From the NCBI GenBank assembly GCA_965207755.1, contig OZ242297.1:1240001-1304000 (forward strand): a stretch of DNA of 64,000 nucleotides, in the 5' to 3' direction. Shown here one piece after another: positions 41,920 to 51,162 of this stretch. Source of the stretch: Aldehydirespirator sp028819505 (GTDB lineage Bacteria > Actinomycetota > Acidimicrobiia > Acidimicrobiales > Aldehydirespiratoraceae). Position 1 is the first letter of the stretch, and every line of letters starts with the position of its first letter. A program made the translations under genes and the position numbers. The notes under the pieces were generated by a model. The model was not told the DNA's origin, made no database searches, and worked only from the letters and a program-made list of their open reading frames with translations.

Positions 41920-44304
41920 ATGGAGCTTGATCAGCTCTATTCGGATGCCACGGGCTACGAGCCGTATGAGTATCAGAGGCGGGTTGCCGAGGAGGGCTTG
42001 CCGGAGCTGCTCCGTATCCCGACCGGCTGCGGCAAGACGGAGGCAGTGGGACTCGGGTGGCTCTACCGCCGACGATTCCACCCAGACTCCGCAGTCCGTG
42101 TTGCCACCCCGCACTGGCTGGCTCTTGCGCTGCCGATGCGAACCCTGGTCGAGCAGACCGTCGCTCGCATCAAGGGATGGTTTGAGTGCCTCGGTGTCGA
42201 TCGCGACATCGGTCTTCATGTGGTGCAGGGCGGCATTGGTTGGAGCGATCGAGATTGGCGACTCTGCCCGCACCGTGAAGCGGTGTTCGTCGGCACGATC
42301 GACATGCTCCTGTCGCGAGCGCTCAATCGCGGCTATGCCGATCGCCGGTGGCACTGGCCGATGTCGTTCGGTGGATTCAACAACGGGGCGCATTGGGTGT
42401 TCGACGAGGTCCAGTTGATGGATGTCGCCACGCCGAATACGCGTCAGCTTCAATCGTTCCGCGACACACTCGGCACTGCGCTTCCAACTGCAAGCACCTG
42501 GATGTCAGCCACCGTCGACGAACGCCTCCTATGCACAGTGGATCGGCCCGATGTCGGATCCACCGTCGAACTCAGTGATCACGACCGCTTTGGCGCACTC
42601 AGTCAGCGGCTTGATGCGGAGCGCACCATAGAAGAGCTCGAACTGCCTGACCGGAAGGCCGAGCAAGCCCTCGCAAAGGAACTCATTGACCGCCATCAGC
42701 CCGGCACGCTGACGCTCGCCGTGCTCAACACGGTGGATCGCGCTGCCGCAACCTGGGGTGCGCTACGCAAGCTCACGCCTGACACCGAAGTGGTGCTCCT
42801 ACATTCCCGGTATCGGCCAGCCGACCGTGCAGACCACACAGCAGCCGCCCTGTCCGAGCCTGGAGCCGCGGGCAAGATAGTCATCAGCACGCAGGTGCTG
42901 GAAGCCGGAGTTGATCTTTCGGCGGCACTGCTGTTCACCGAAGCAGCCCCGTGGCCCTCGATCGTGCAGCGCGCCGGTCGCTGCAACCGGGACGGCGAGC
43001 AAGACGGCGCGCTGCTGCTGTGGGCAGCACCGCCCAAGGATCTGCCCTATGGGGAGGCCGACGTGCAGGCGTCGGCAGAAGCGCTTCGCTCGCTTTCTGG
43101 GACAAGGGTGACGACTACTCGAATGCAGAACCTCGATGTCCCGACATCGAACCGGATCACCCCGGTCATCCGGTCTAAGGATCTGATCGACTTGTTCGAC
43201 ACTACTCCCGACCTGAGCGGCAATGACATCGACGTCGCGCGGTTCATTCGCGACAGGAACGATCGCACGGTCCAGGTTGCCTGGCGTGAGGTCGAGAACA
43301 ACGTGCCGTCAGGCACGGCCCCAGGTCGTGACGAGCTTTGCAGCGTACCGATCGACGACCTCCGGAAGTGGTTGGAGAAGCATGGGGCGTGGCGCCTCGA
43401 TCATCTGGCACGCGACCCACGACGACCGTGGACACGATGCACTGCCGTGGATCTGCACGACGGAATCGAGGTCGTGCTGGACGCAAGCAAGGGCGGCTAC
43501 GACTCGGAGATCGGCTGGAACCTGCGACAGAGCAGACCCGTTGACGTGATTGCACCGCTTGCATCGCAATCTTCCCGTATCGGCTTCTCGCCCGACAATG
43601 ACAATGGTGTGGGTGACGAACCTGCGTCGCTCGGCACTCGTTGGTATCCGCTTGCGGCGCACCTGAAGGATGTCGAGCGTGAATGTACGACGCTCCTTGA
43701 GGCGTTAGATGCCTGTGGTGTCAGCGCGGACATGCGCAGCGCCGCCGTCCTCGCGGGACGGTTGCACGACATCGGCAAGGCCTCGCCAGTGTGGCAGGAC
43801 GCCGCGCTGGCCACCGTAGATGAGGAGCAACGAGCCGATCTGAGGGCCAGCGCGCCTTTCGCCAAGACGGACAACGCAAGGCCGTTGCGCTTTGGTCCTC
43901 GGTTCTTCCGTCACGAACTTGCGTCGGCCTTGGCCCTCATGAACGAGGGCGCGTCAGCGCTTGACGATCATCGCGAGACGGATCTGGTGATCTACCTCGT
44001 GGCATCCCACCATGGGCGGATCCGTCTGTCGATCCGTCGCCCGCCCGAGGAATCCGGCATTGGCGAAGAGATCGTGACGACGCTCGGCCTCGCGCCCGGC
44101 GATGAACTGCCGGAGGTAGACATCGGCGAACTGACGGTGCCTTCGAGCAGTCTGAGGATTCCTACAGGTAGCGACAGGTATGAACGGCGCGCTCTTGCGT
44201 TGCGGGATCGCCCCGATCTCGGGCCGTTCCGGTTGGCATTCCTCGAGCTGGTCGTGCGGTGCGCTGACTGGCGCGCAAGCCGTGACATCGGGGTTACGTC
44301 ATGA
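41920..44304 (+). CDS. cas3: CRISPR-associated helicase-nuclease Cas3 (type I-G, HD at C-terminus)
   Basis: This is the effector nuclease-helicase of a type I system. The 794-residue protein starts with the helicase: Walker A IPTGCGKT (Lys39), motif II in DEVQLM at 162-167, LHSRYRPADRAD, STQVLEAGVDLSA and QRAGRCNRDG. The HD nuclease domain is at the C-terminus (LAGRLHDIGKAS, His616-Asp617, with FRHELASAL and SHHGRI), as in type I-G. In most type I systems the HD domain comes first. ATG at 41920 follows GAGGGGCGG. Its stop overlaps the next gene by four bases. GC content is visibly lower than in the surrounding genes. Confidence 0.93.
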   Translation: MELDQLYSDATGYEPYEYQRRVAEEGLPELLRIPTGCGKTEAVGLGWLYRRRFHPDSAVRVATPHWLALALPMRTLVEQTVARIKGWFECLGVDRDIGLHVVQGGIGWSDRDWRLCPHREAVFVGTIDMLLSRALNRGYADRRWHWPMSFGGFNNGAHWVFDEVQLMDVATPNTRQLQSFRDTLGTALPTASTWMSATVDERLLCTVDRPDVGSTVELSDHDRFGALSQRLDAERTIEELELPDRKAEQALAKELIDRHQPGTLTLAVLNTVDRAAATWGALRKLTPDTEVVLLHSRYRPADRADHTAAALSEPGAAGKIVISTQVLEAGVDLSAALLFTEAAPWPSIVQRAGRCNRDGEQDGALLLWAAPPKDLPYGEADVQASAEALRSLSGTRVTTTRMQNLDVPTSNRITPVIRSKDLIDLFDTTPDLSGNDIDVARFIRDRNDRTVQVAWREVENNVPSGTAPGRDELCSVPIDDLRKWLEKHGAWRLDHLARDPRRPWTRCTAVDLHDGIEVVLDASKGGYDSEIGWNLRQSRPVDVIAPLASQSSRIGFSPDNDNGVGDEPASLGTRWYPLAAHLKDVERECTTLLEALDACGVSADMRSAAVLAGRLHDIGKASPVWQDAALATVDEEQRADLRASAPFAKTDNARPLRFGPRFFRHELASALALMNEGASALDDHRETDLVIYLVASHHGRIRLSIRRPPEESGIGEEIVTTLGLAPGDELPEVDIGELTVPSSSLRIPTGSDRYERRALALRDRPDLGPFRLAFLELVVRCADWRASRDIGVTS

Positions 44305-46631
44305 GCGCGGTCCATTTACACGGCTGCAGAGTTGAGCCGCTTCTCAGCTACCTCGCGGGGCTCGGAGTCGTCCGGTTGGTCGCTGAGCAACTCGATGCCG
44401 ACGTGTCGGCCCGATGGGATGGTGACCACTTGGTCATCGCTGGCGAACAACTAGATGAAGCGAAGCTGATCGAGTTCCTCGCCGACGAGTATCGCCCCAC
44501 CCCGCTGATCGCCCCTTGGAATGGTCGTGGAGGGTTTCAGGACGGGCGGGAGAGACCGTCTGAACAGATCGTGAAGAGGGTCGAATTCAGCGACTCGAGG
44601 CGGCTTGAGGCATACCGAAGCGCTATCAGTATCGCTCGAGACGCCTGGGGAGTCGCTCGCGGCTACGAGTTGATTGAGAAGGGCAAGGTATCCGACAACC
44701 GGAAGCTCAAGTTGAAGTTCATTGAACTGTGCCGAGCGACCCTTCCCGACGAAGCACTTGCTTGGCTCGACGCGTCGGTGGTTCTACTAGACGACGACAT
44801 GGCATTCCCCCTGATCTTGGGAACTGGGGGCAATTTCGGCAGTATGGACATCTCCATTGGATTCCTCCGACAGCTGGACGCACTCGGATTCCTTGGCGGA
44901 CAATCCGATGAATCGAGACGCAAACGCGCGCCGCGCGTCAAGCCGCGGGCTCTGCTCCGACATTCCCTCTTCCGGGACGATGAGGCCCGACTCGATAGAA
45001 GCAGTGCCGGTCAGTTTGACCCTGGAGGTGTGGGTGGCCCAAACAGTTCCTCGACCGGCAACGCCCGAGAACTCACCAATCCATGGAGTTTCGTGCTCGC
45101 AATGGAGGGAGCCATCGTGTTCGCCAGTGCCGCAGCTCGACGGCTCGGAGCGGAGAGCCAAACGGGTGCCGGCAAGGCCAGTATGCCGTTCACTGTCGAT
45201 GCGACGGGGGTGGCACACGACTCCGCGTCGGACGACGAAGAGCTCAAGGGCGAACTCTGGGTCCCGCTGTGGCGCGCCGGGATGTCGTACCGCGAGATCC
45301 AGCACTTCATTTCCGAAGGGCGATCGCAATGGGGTCGCCATCAAGCCCGATCAGGACTTGACTTCGTCCGAGCCACCGCGACCCTGGGCGTGGATCGCTC
45401 CGTTGACGAGTTCGTTCGTTACCTCATCAGTGTTCGTCATGGGCAGAACGTCCTTGCTGTTCCCACAGGGCGGTTCAGGGTCCACGACCGCGTAAGGCCT
45501 GAGGCCGATGTGCTGCGGCAACTTGATGGCTGGGTTGGCCGGGCACGGTCCAGCAAGGTGCCGACGGCGGTAGGCGCGGCGTTGAATAGCCTGGACCGAG
45601 CACAGTTCGACGTTGCGGCACTTGGCGGTGCGGGCCGTCTTCAGGCAGTGCTCGTCGCGCTAGCTGAGGCCGAGCAAACGGTATCACGGTCACCCGGTTA
45701 CCGCGAGAAGCAGTACCCCCGTCCGATCAGCGGGCTGGCGGCACGGGAGTGGGCGCCTCTGCTTAACGATGGTTCGGCCGAGTTTCGGATCGCTGTCGGC
45801 CTCGCATCATTGGCCGACGAATTGTCTTCGGGCTCGCCGAGCTTGGCCGAACGCATCGGGGGGAGCCTTGCGACGTTGCTCCGTCCCGTGACCCGAACCC
45901 GGAGCGGGTTGGCCTGGTCGAAAGGCGGACCGAGGGTTCCCAACCTCGGTCATCGTCCGCTGTACGAGATTCTCGCCGATGTTGTTGGCGCTCGGGCTGT
46001 TCTGGCATCTTCTGCTCAGCCGGACGAGGACGGCCACGACGACATCGCGGGTCTTCCGTTCGCTTTCCGCTACGGGTTGAGAGTTGACCTCGCTGACGTT
46101 GGACGACTCCTGGGTGGGCAGCTCGACGTGGAGCGGCTGGGTGCCATTCTGGCGGGGTTGCTGCTACTGGAGTGGAGGGGTGCCTTCGGTGCAGTGGCCC
46201 CCCTCATGGTTGTTCCCCATGATCCGGTCGCCCGGTTGCGTGCCGCGAGCCAGCCCACCTTCGTCATGCTCGCGCCTTTCTTCAACGGCCGACTTCCGGT
46301 CGCTCCAACGGAGCTTGAGCCGAATCCCAGCGGGTCGATCGCAGTGCGTCCACGACCAGAGTGGATCGGGGCGATTCGCGCTGGAAGGGCCCACACCGCG
46401 GTGAGGTCGGCCGCTCGTCTGCTTCGCGGGCGCGGTTGGAGGCTGATCGCGGGCGACTTCGAGAGCGAAAGCATCGACCGCGGTTGCTTGGCGACGGCCC
46501 TGCTGTTGCGTCTCGACCGGACCACCGGTGTGCAAGGCCAGCTTCGATTTCTGCTCAACCAACACAACACGATCGATGCTGGCCAGCCGGCGAGCACAGA
46601 AAGGCAGGAGCCAAACCATGAGCAAGCGTGA
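44301..46631 (+). CDS. csx17: Csx17/Cas8 large subunit (type I-G)
   Basis: The 776-residue protein is the Cas8-like large subunit of the type I-G Cascade. The start MSAVHLHGCRVEPLLSYLAGLGVVRLVAEQ is characteristic of Csx17 (cas8u2). TPLIAPWNGRGGFQ, a mid-region RGYELIEKGKVS-type segment and LTNPWSFVLAMEGAIVFASAAARRLG are further landmarks of the family. It probably participates in PAM recognition, by analogy with other Cas8 proteins. It overlaps cas3 by four bases and cas7 by fourteen. Some stretches fall to about 50-55% GC by eye, well below the chromosome. Confidence 0.9.
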   Translation: MSAVHLHGCRVEPLLSYLAGLGVVRLVAEQLDADVSARWDGDHLVIAGEQLDEAKLIEFLADEYRPTPLIAPWNGRGGFQDGRERPSEQIVKRVEFSDSRRLEAYRSAISIARDAWGVARGYELIEKGKVSDNRKLKLKFIELCRATLPDEALAWLDASVVLLDDDMAFPLILGTGGNFGSMDISIGFLRQLDALGFLGGQSDESRRKRAPRVKPRALLRHSLFRDDEARLDRSSAGQFDPGGVGGPNSSSTGNARELTNPWSFVLAMEGAIVFASAAARRLGAESQTGAGKASMPFTVDATGVAHDSASDDEELKGELWVPLWRAGMSYREIQHFISEGRSQWGRHQARSGLDFVRATATLGVDRSVDEFVRYLISVRHGQNVLAVPTGRFRVHDRVRPEADVLRQLDGWVGRARSSKVPTAVGAALNSLDRAQFDVAALGGAGRLQAVLVALAEAEQTVSRSPGYREKQYPRPISGLAAREWAPLLNDGSAEFRIAVGLASLADELSSGSPSLAERIGGSLATLLRPVTRTRSGLAWSKGGPRVPNLGHRPLYEILADVVGARAVLASSAQPDEDGHDDIAGLPFAFRYGLRVDLADVGRLLGGQLDVERLGAILAGLLLLEWRGAFGAVAPLMVVPHDPVARLRAASQPTFVMLAPFFNGRLPVAPTELEPNPSGSIAVRPRPEWIGAIRAGRAHTAVRSAARLLRGRGWRLIAGDFESESIDRGCLATALLLRLDRTTGVQGQLRFLLNQHNTIDAGQPASTERQEPNHEQA

Positions 46632-47589
46632 GATGTACACCATTGAACTGAAGGCGGTTCCGTCCGACCGCTTCCAGCCCACAGGGTTCCCGGACTTGGG
46701 GGCAGCCAAGTTCCAGAAGCCGGTCGGGTCGAGCAACGAATGGGTCGATGCGATCCTCGTCGAATCCGCACAGTCCATGGCGAATCGTTTCGAGGCGGTG
46801 GGATGGAGCGAGGCACTTCAGGAGCCCGTTGCCGCGCTTGCGGGCTTGCCGTGGGTCCGAGTTGCTGCCGCCGACGACGACCGGTATCTGACTTCGAGCC
46901 GCACTGAGGCGCATCGACTGGCATCGGCATTCGTCAAGGAGTCCACGAACCTCGACGGCGTAGACATGCTCACCAAAATCAGCTGTCTCCTGGGGTTGGA
47001 CGACGACACCCCGCTCCCGCCACGTCAGATCGCTACGAGCATCTTCAAGCTTGATCCCTTGTGCCTGATCCACGGCGTATTCTTCGCCGACAGTAAGTGG
47101 CCGGGCCAGCCGAAGATCGCCCGTGCCCTTACCGGCTTCATCGAGGCATCAGATGTCAGGGAGGCTTACTCCGGGGGGGTGAAGCGAGATGACGTTCGGC
47201 ACGGGCATCGGGAGGGGGTGGGCGGATCTGCCGAGGGCTACGGCCACGTTCCCTATCACCGGACCGAGTACACCGCCCGGTCGATCACTCTCTACGTATC
47301 GATAGATGTAGGGCAGATTGAAGCGTACGGGCTGTCTCCCGCGGCGACGGAGCTGTTGCTTGCCATCGCTCGCTGGGAAATGCGATCACTTCTCGATCAC
47401 GGCCTGCGCCTTCGCACTGCGTGCGAGTTCGAACCGCTCAACGATGACGACGACATCCAATTGGCTGATGCCGAGGTGTTAGCAAGTGAGATCCGCCGCC
47501 TAATCGATGGCGGAATCCCTGAACTCGCAGATTCGGGCGCACCCCCGTTGGTGGTCCGCTGGTCGGATCGGAAGAAGCGCACCAAGTGA
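46618..47589 (+). CDS. csb1: Csb1/Cas7 backbone subunit (type I-G, GSU0053 family)
   Basis: The 323-residue protein is the RAMP-type subunit that coats the crRNA along the Cascade. YTIELKAVPSDRFQPTGFPDLGAAKFQ, VESAQSMANRFEA and IHGVFFADSKWPGQPKIARALTGFIEASDV are typical of GSU0053/Csb1. The N-terminal Lys/Arg-rich strand and Gly-rich segment (RHGHREGVGGSAEGYGHVPYHR) fit the RNA-binding loops. ATG at 46618 overlaps the previous gene. Confidence 0.93.
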   Translation: MSKREMYTIELKAVPSDRFQPTGFPDLGAAKFQKPVGSSNEWVDAILVESAQSMANRFEAVGWSEALQEPVAALAGLPWVRVAAADDDRYLTSSRTEAHRLASAFVKESTNLDGVDMLTKISCLLGLDDDTPLPPRQIATSIFKLDPLCLIHGVFFADSKWPGQPKIARALTGFIEASDVREAYSGGVKRDDVRHGHREGVGGSAEGYGHVPYHRTEYTARSITLYVSIDVGQIEAYGLSPAATELLLAIARWEMRSLLDHGLRLRTACEFEPLNDDDDIQLADAEVLASEIRRLIDGGIPELADSGAPPLVVRWSDRKKRTK

Positions 47590-49001
47590 CCACGATCCTA
47601 CAGGTGGAGTTTCCTTGGGGCAGGTATCACGCCACTCCATGGGGGAGAAACGTGAACGAAGGCCATCCCGAGTGGCCCTTGTCGCCCTGGCGGATCCTCC
47701 GAGCGCTATTCGCTACCTGGAAGACTCGGTGTACGCACCTTCGGGCCCAGGATGTCGAGGCCGCTCTCAGTCAACTGGCGGGGTCGCCCACGATTCGCGT
47801 CCCTGCAATGAGGCCCGGCCATGTGCGGCATTACATGCCTCAACTCGGACATCGTTCAGTTGGCAAGCCTGACACGACGATCACCTTCGACTCGTTCGCC
47901 GCATTCGATCCAAGATCGCCGGTATTCGTGGAGTGGGATACTGACATGGCAGTCGGCTCAAGGCGGGCCTTGGAGGAAATGGCAGCAGCGCTGTCCTACC
48001 TCGGCAGGTCGGAGTCCATCTGTGATGCGGCGTTAGTGTCCCGAGTTGAACATCTGGATCTCGTCTCGTGGCGACCAGCGGGATCCGAGGATCGCACGGA
48101 CGCCGAGCTTCTGTGTGCCCGTCATTCATTCGAGATGACCGACTTGCTTCAACGCCCCGATTCGGTCAGGAAGAATGGACGCCTTATTCCGACGGGCAGC
48201 CACCTCGTCCCCTATACGAAAGCCGCTCCGGTGAAGAAGGCAATCGCCGCGGGGAGTTGGCGACCCACATATGCGGCGGTGCGGTTGGCAGTGCATCCCA
48301 GACCGCGCCCCATGATCACGGATGCGGTCGCTGTCGGTGAAATGCTCCGCCGGGCCGCACTCAAGAAGTGCGGCGTGCCTTCGGAGGCGCTCGGCGGCAA
48401 GACGCCGTCGGGCACCCACAGGCTCGATGGACACCAGCATGCCCACTACTTGTCTCTCGCGCGAGACTTCAAGTCGGGTGTCGTAGGACCGATCGATTCG
48501 CTCATTGTGTGGGCTCCGGGCCGGCTGAACGGTGACGAGTTTGCAGCTCTCGCGCGAGTGAAGTGGCTTAGGGCGGGCCAGTCTGCCCGTGGGGTTCCTG
48601 ACTTCGCTGTAGCTGTAGTCGGCGTTGGTGACGTCGGCGAGATTGCCCCTGAGGTCGTCGGACCATCGCGACGCTGGGTATCGCACACGCCTTTTGCCCC
48701 CGGAAGGCATGATCGGAGGGTTGCATGGGCCAGACACATTGAAGTCGAAGTCGAACGCGAACTCTCCCAATTTCGGGACCATCCGGCTCCCGCGTCTGTC
48801 GCTGTGACTTCTGGTGACGTCAGGCGCTATCGACGCTACAGACTCCCCCCGAAGGAGACCATGGCCGCTAATCGACGCGCTGCGATGGTGGAAGTGCGGT
48901 TTGAGCAGCCAGTGGAGGGGCCGCTCAGTCTCGGAGCTCTGAGCCACTTCGGTCTCGGCCTCTTCTTGCCTGAAGATGATTGGTACGAACACCCAAGATA
49001 G
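47586..49001 (+). CDS. csb2: Csb2/Cas5-Cas6 fusion (type I-G, GSU0054 family)
   Basis: The 471-residue protein starts LQVEFPWGRYHATPWGRNV, then EWPLSPWRILRALFATWKTRC, the signature of GSU0054/Csb2. In type I-G the N-terminal part corresponds to Cas5 and the C-terminal half to Cas6, so the protein both processes the crRNA and caps its 5' handle. His-rich segment HRLDGHQHAHYLSLARD could contribute to the Cas6 activity, but the catalytic residue is not certain. GTG at 47586 overlaps the cas7 stop by four bases. It is the last gene in the low-GC block. Confidence 0.9.
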   Translation: MTTILQVEFPWGRYHATPWGRNVNEGHPEWPLSPWRILRALFATWKTRCTHLRAQDVEAALSQLAGSPTIRVPAMRPGHVRHYMPQLGHRSVGKPDTTITFDSFAAFDPRSPVFVEWDTDMAVGSRRALEEMAAALSYLGRSESICDAALVSRVEHLDLVSWRPAGSEDRTDAELLCARHSFEMTDLLQRPDSVRKNGRLIPTGSHLVPYTKAAPVKKAIAAGSWRPTYAAVRLAVHPRPRPMITDAVAVGEMLRRAALKKCGVPSEALGGKTPSGTHRLDGHQHAHYLSLARDFKSGVVGPIDSLIVWAPGRLNGDEFAALARVKWLRAGQSARGVPDFAVAVVGVGDVGEIAPEVVGPSRRWVSHTPFAPGRHDRRVAWARHIEVEVERELSQFRDHPAPASVAVTSGDVRRYRRYRLPPKETMAANRRAAMVEVRFEQPVEGPLSLGALSHFGLGLFLPEDDWYEHPR

Positions 49002-50689
49002 TTGACCGCAAACGTTATGGAAGGGCGGGAGAATGCTGGCTCTCGGACCGCGTGACTGAGATTCCGGAGTTGGTTCCGGCTCGGATGATCAATGAGTTCG
49101 AGTACTGCCAGCGTCTGTTCTACTTGGAATGGGTGCAGTCGCGTTTCGAGCACAACCAGGACACGATGGAGGGGGTCTACGTCCACCGGGCTGTCGACGC
49201 CGGCGGGGGTCGGATGGGCGAGCCCGACGATCCGCCCTTCAGGAAGGCGAGGTCGGTCGAGTTGAGCTCGCGGCGGCTCGGCCTGATCGCGAAGGCCGAC
49301 ATCATCGAGCAGAAGGGCGGCAAGGTCGTGCCCGTGGAGGTGAAGCGGGGGCGGCCGCCTGCACACGGACCCGCTTGGATGCCCGAGAAGGTCCAGTTGT
49401 GCACGATTGGCCTGCTGCTGCGCGACAACGGCTACGACTGCTCGGAGGGGCAGATCTACTTCGCCGAGACCCGCAAGCGGGCCACGATTCCCCTCGACGA
49501 CATGCTGGTGGCACACACCTTGCAGCTCGTCGAGCAGCTCCGAGGGGTCGCGGCTTCCCCCGATGCCCCTGCCCCGCTCGTGGACAGCCCGAAGTGCCCG
49601 AGGTGCTCGCTCGTGGGCATCTGCCTGCCGGACGAGACGAACCTCCATGTCGGCCGCGGCGCGGCCGCCCCTCGGCGCCTGACCCCCCGCGACTCGGCGG
49701 CGAGGCCGCTGTACGTCACCGAGCAGGGCGCCCGCATCGGGATCCGCTCCGGGCGGGTCGTGGTCAGCAAGGACCGGGAGGAGCTGCAGCAGCTCCGCCT
49801 CATCGACGTCTCGCAGGTCTCGGTGTACGGCAACGTCCAGGTGAGCAGCCAGATGATGCGGGCGGCGTTCCGCGAGTCGATACCGGTCTGCTGGTTCTCC
49901 TACGGCGGATGGTTCCAAGGCATGGCCGAGGGCCTGCCGTCCAAGCACGTCGACCTGCGCAGGCGCCAGGTCGCCATCGCCGCGCAGGCAGGGCTGCCGA
50001 TCGCGCAGTCCATGATCGAGGGCAAGCTGCGCAACTCGCGGACGTTCCTGATGCGAAACTCGCGCTCCGACGTCAAGCCGGTGCTGGACCAACTCAAGTC
50101 GCTGGCCGAGGCTGTGAGCGAGAGCGAGTCGATCGAGAGCCTGTTGGGCATGGAGGGGACCGGCGCCCGCCTGTACTTCTCCAAGTTCTCGTCGATGATC
50201 CGTGACGAGAGTCTCGGGTCCTTCGACTTCAACGGCCGTAACCGGAGGCCGCCGAGGGATCCCATCAACTGCCTGCTGTCGTACGTCTACGCGCTCCTCA
50301 CCAAGGATCTGACCGCGGTCGCGATAGCGGTCGGATTCGATCCGTACCTGGGAGTGTTCCACCGGCCGCGGTTCGGCCGGCCCGCGCTCGCGCTGGATCT
50401 CGCCGAGGAGTTCCGCCCGCTGGTGGCCGAGTCGGTGGTGATCAACGTGGTGAACAACGGCGAGATTGCAGAGAAGGACTTCCTGGCCCGCGCCGGAGGG
50501 GTCGCGCTCACTCAGGACGGAAGGCGGTCAGTGCTGTCCGCATACGAGCGACGCCTCGACACCGAGGTGACGCACCCCACCTATGGCTACCGGATCACGT
50601 ACCGGAGGGTGTTCGAGGTTCAAGCCCGCGTGCTGGCGGCCCACCTGCTCGGCGAGATACCCGGCTACACGCCGTTCATGACGAGGTAA
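48980..50689 (+). CDS. cas4-cas1: Cas4-Cas1 fusion protein
   Basis: The 569-residue fusion handles spacer acquisition. The N-terminal Cas4 domain (about residues 25-230) has RMINEFEYCQRLFYLEW, PVEVKRGRPP (catalytic Glu-x-Lys) and the Cys trio of its Fe-S cluster near residue 205-216 (CPRCSLVGIC) plus the early Cys. The Cas1 part starts near RPLYVTEQGARIGI and carries the metal ligands in LGMEGTGARLYF (Glu), GVFHRPRFGRPALALDLAEEFRPL (His, Asp). Such fusions trim and orient prespacers by their PAM. TTG at 48980 (overlapping csb2) or GTG at 49052 are possible starts; 49052 begins nearer the Cas4 core. GC content rises again here. Confidence 0.93.
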   Translation: MVRTPKIVDRKRYGRAGECWLSDRVTEIPELVPARMINEFEYCQRLFYLEWVQSRFEHNQDTMEGVYVHRAVDAGGGRMGEPDDPPFRKARSVELSSRRLGLIAKADIIEQKGGKVVPVEVKRGRPPAHGPAWMPEKVQLCTIGLLLRDNGYDCSEGQIYFAETRKRATIPLDDMLVAHTLQLVEQLRGVAASPDAPAPLVDSPKCPRCSLVGICLPDETNLHVGRGAAAPRRLTPRDSAARPLYVTEQGARIGIRSGRVVVSKDREELQQLRLIDVSQVSVYGNVQVSSQMMRAAFRESIPVCWFSYGGWFQGMAEGLPSKHVDLRRRQVAIAAQAGLPIAQSMIEGKLRNSRTFLMRNSRSDVKPVLDQLKSLAEAVSESESIESLLGMEGTGARLYFSKFSSMIRDESLGSFDFNGRNRRPPRDPINCLLSYVYALLTKDLTAVAIAVGFDPYLGVFHRPRFGRPALALDLAEEFRPLVAESVVINVVNNGEIAEKDFLARAGGVALTQDGRRSVLSAYERRLDTEVTHPTYGYRITYRRVFEVQARVLAAHLLGEIPGYTPFMTR

Positions 50690-50693
50690 TGGG

Positions 50694-50993
50694 ATGGCCG
50701 CGGGACGGACGCGCTACCTGGTGAGCTACGACATCAGCGACGCCAAGCGCCTCAGGCAGGTGCACAAGACGGTCAAGGACTTCGGGTGGCCCATGCAGTA
50801 CAGCGTCTTCATTTGCGACCTGGACCCTGTGGAGACGCTCATGCTGAAGCGGGAGGTGGGGGCGATCATCCACCACGGGGAGGATTCGGTAGCCTTCATC
50901 AACCTGGGTCCTCCCGCGCACCGTGGCCGCGAGTGCTTCGACTTCATGGGGGTCAGGACAGCGCTACCGACATCGGGCCCCACGGTGATCTGA
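50694..50993 (+). CDS. cas2: Cas2
   Basis: The 99-residue small partner of Cas1 in spacer integration starts RTRYLVSYDISDAKRLRQVHK, with the ferredoxin fold and Asp of the first strand, then FGWPMQYSVFICDLDP. The C-terminal LKREVGAIIHHGEDSVAFINLG fits. It lies five bp after cas4-cas1 and immediately before the leader. Length is typical. Confidence 0.95.
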   Translation: MAAGRTRYLVSYDISDAKRLRQVHKTVKDFGWPMQYSVFICDLDPVETLMLKREVGAIIHHGEDSVAFINLGPPAHRGRECFDFMGVRTALPTSGPTVI

Positions 50994-51162
50994 TGCGAGC
51001 GCTACGGTGAGCACTCAAGTCCACCGGACCGCTCGCTGCCTTGTGGCACAAGGCAAACCGCAGCTTGACAACACAACCGACACACCTTCGAAGCTCAAGC
51101 TTCCCACACCGCTCGCACACGCCCGCGAACAAGCACTTCAAGGGCACCAAATCAAGCGAGCT
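50994..51162 (+). promoter_or_regulatory. CRISPR leader
   Basis: The 169 bases between cas2 and the first repeat are the leader by position. They contain the perfect inverted repeat GCCTTGTGGCACAAGGC (51038-51054), a TTGACA (51065-51070) that may be part of the array promoter, and GAAGCTCAAGCTTC (51090-51103). The cas-proximal end of the array has intact repeats and the distal end is degenerate, which supports this orientation. Confidence 0.7.

Noticed and set aside
41661..41930. An 89-residue frame upstream of cas3
   Set aside because: No recognisable family, weak start, and it runs into the cas3 start; more likely promoter sequence.
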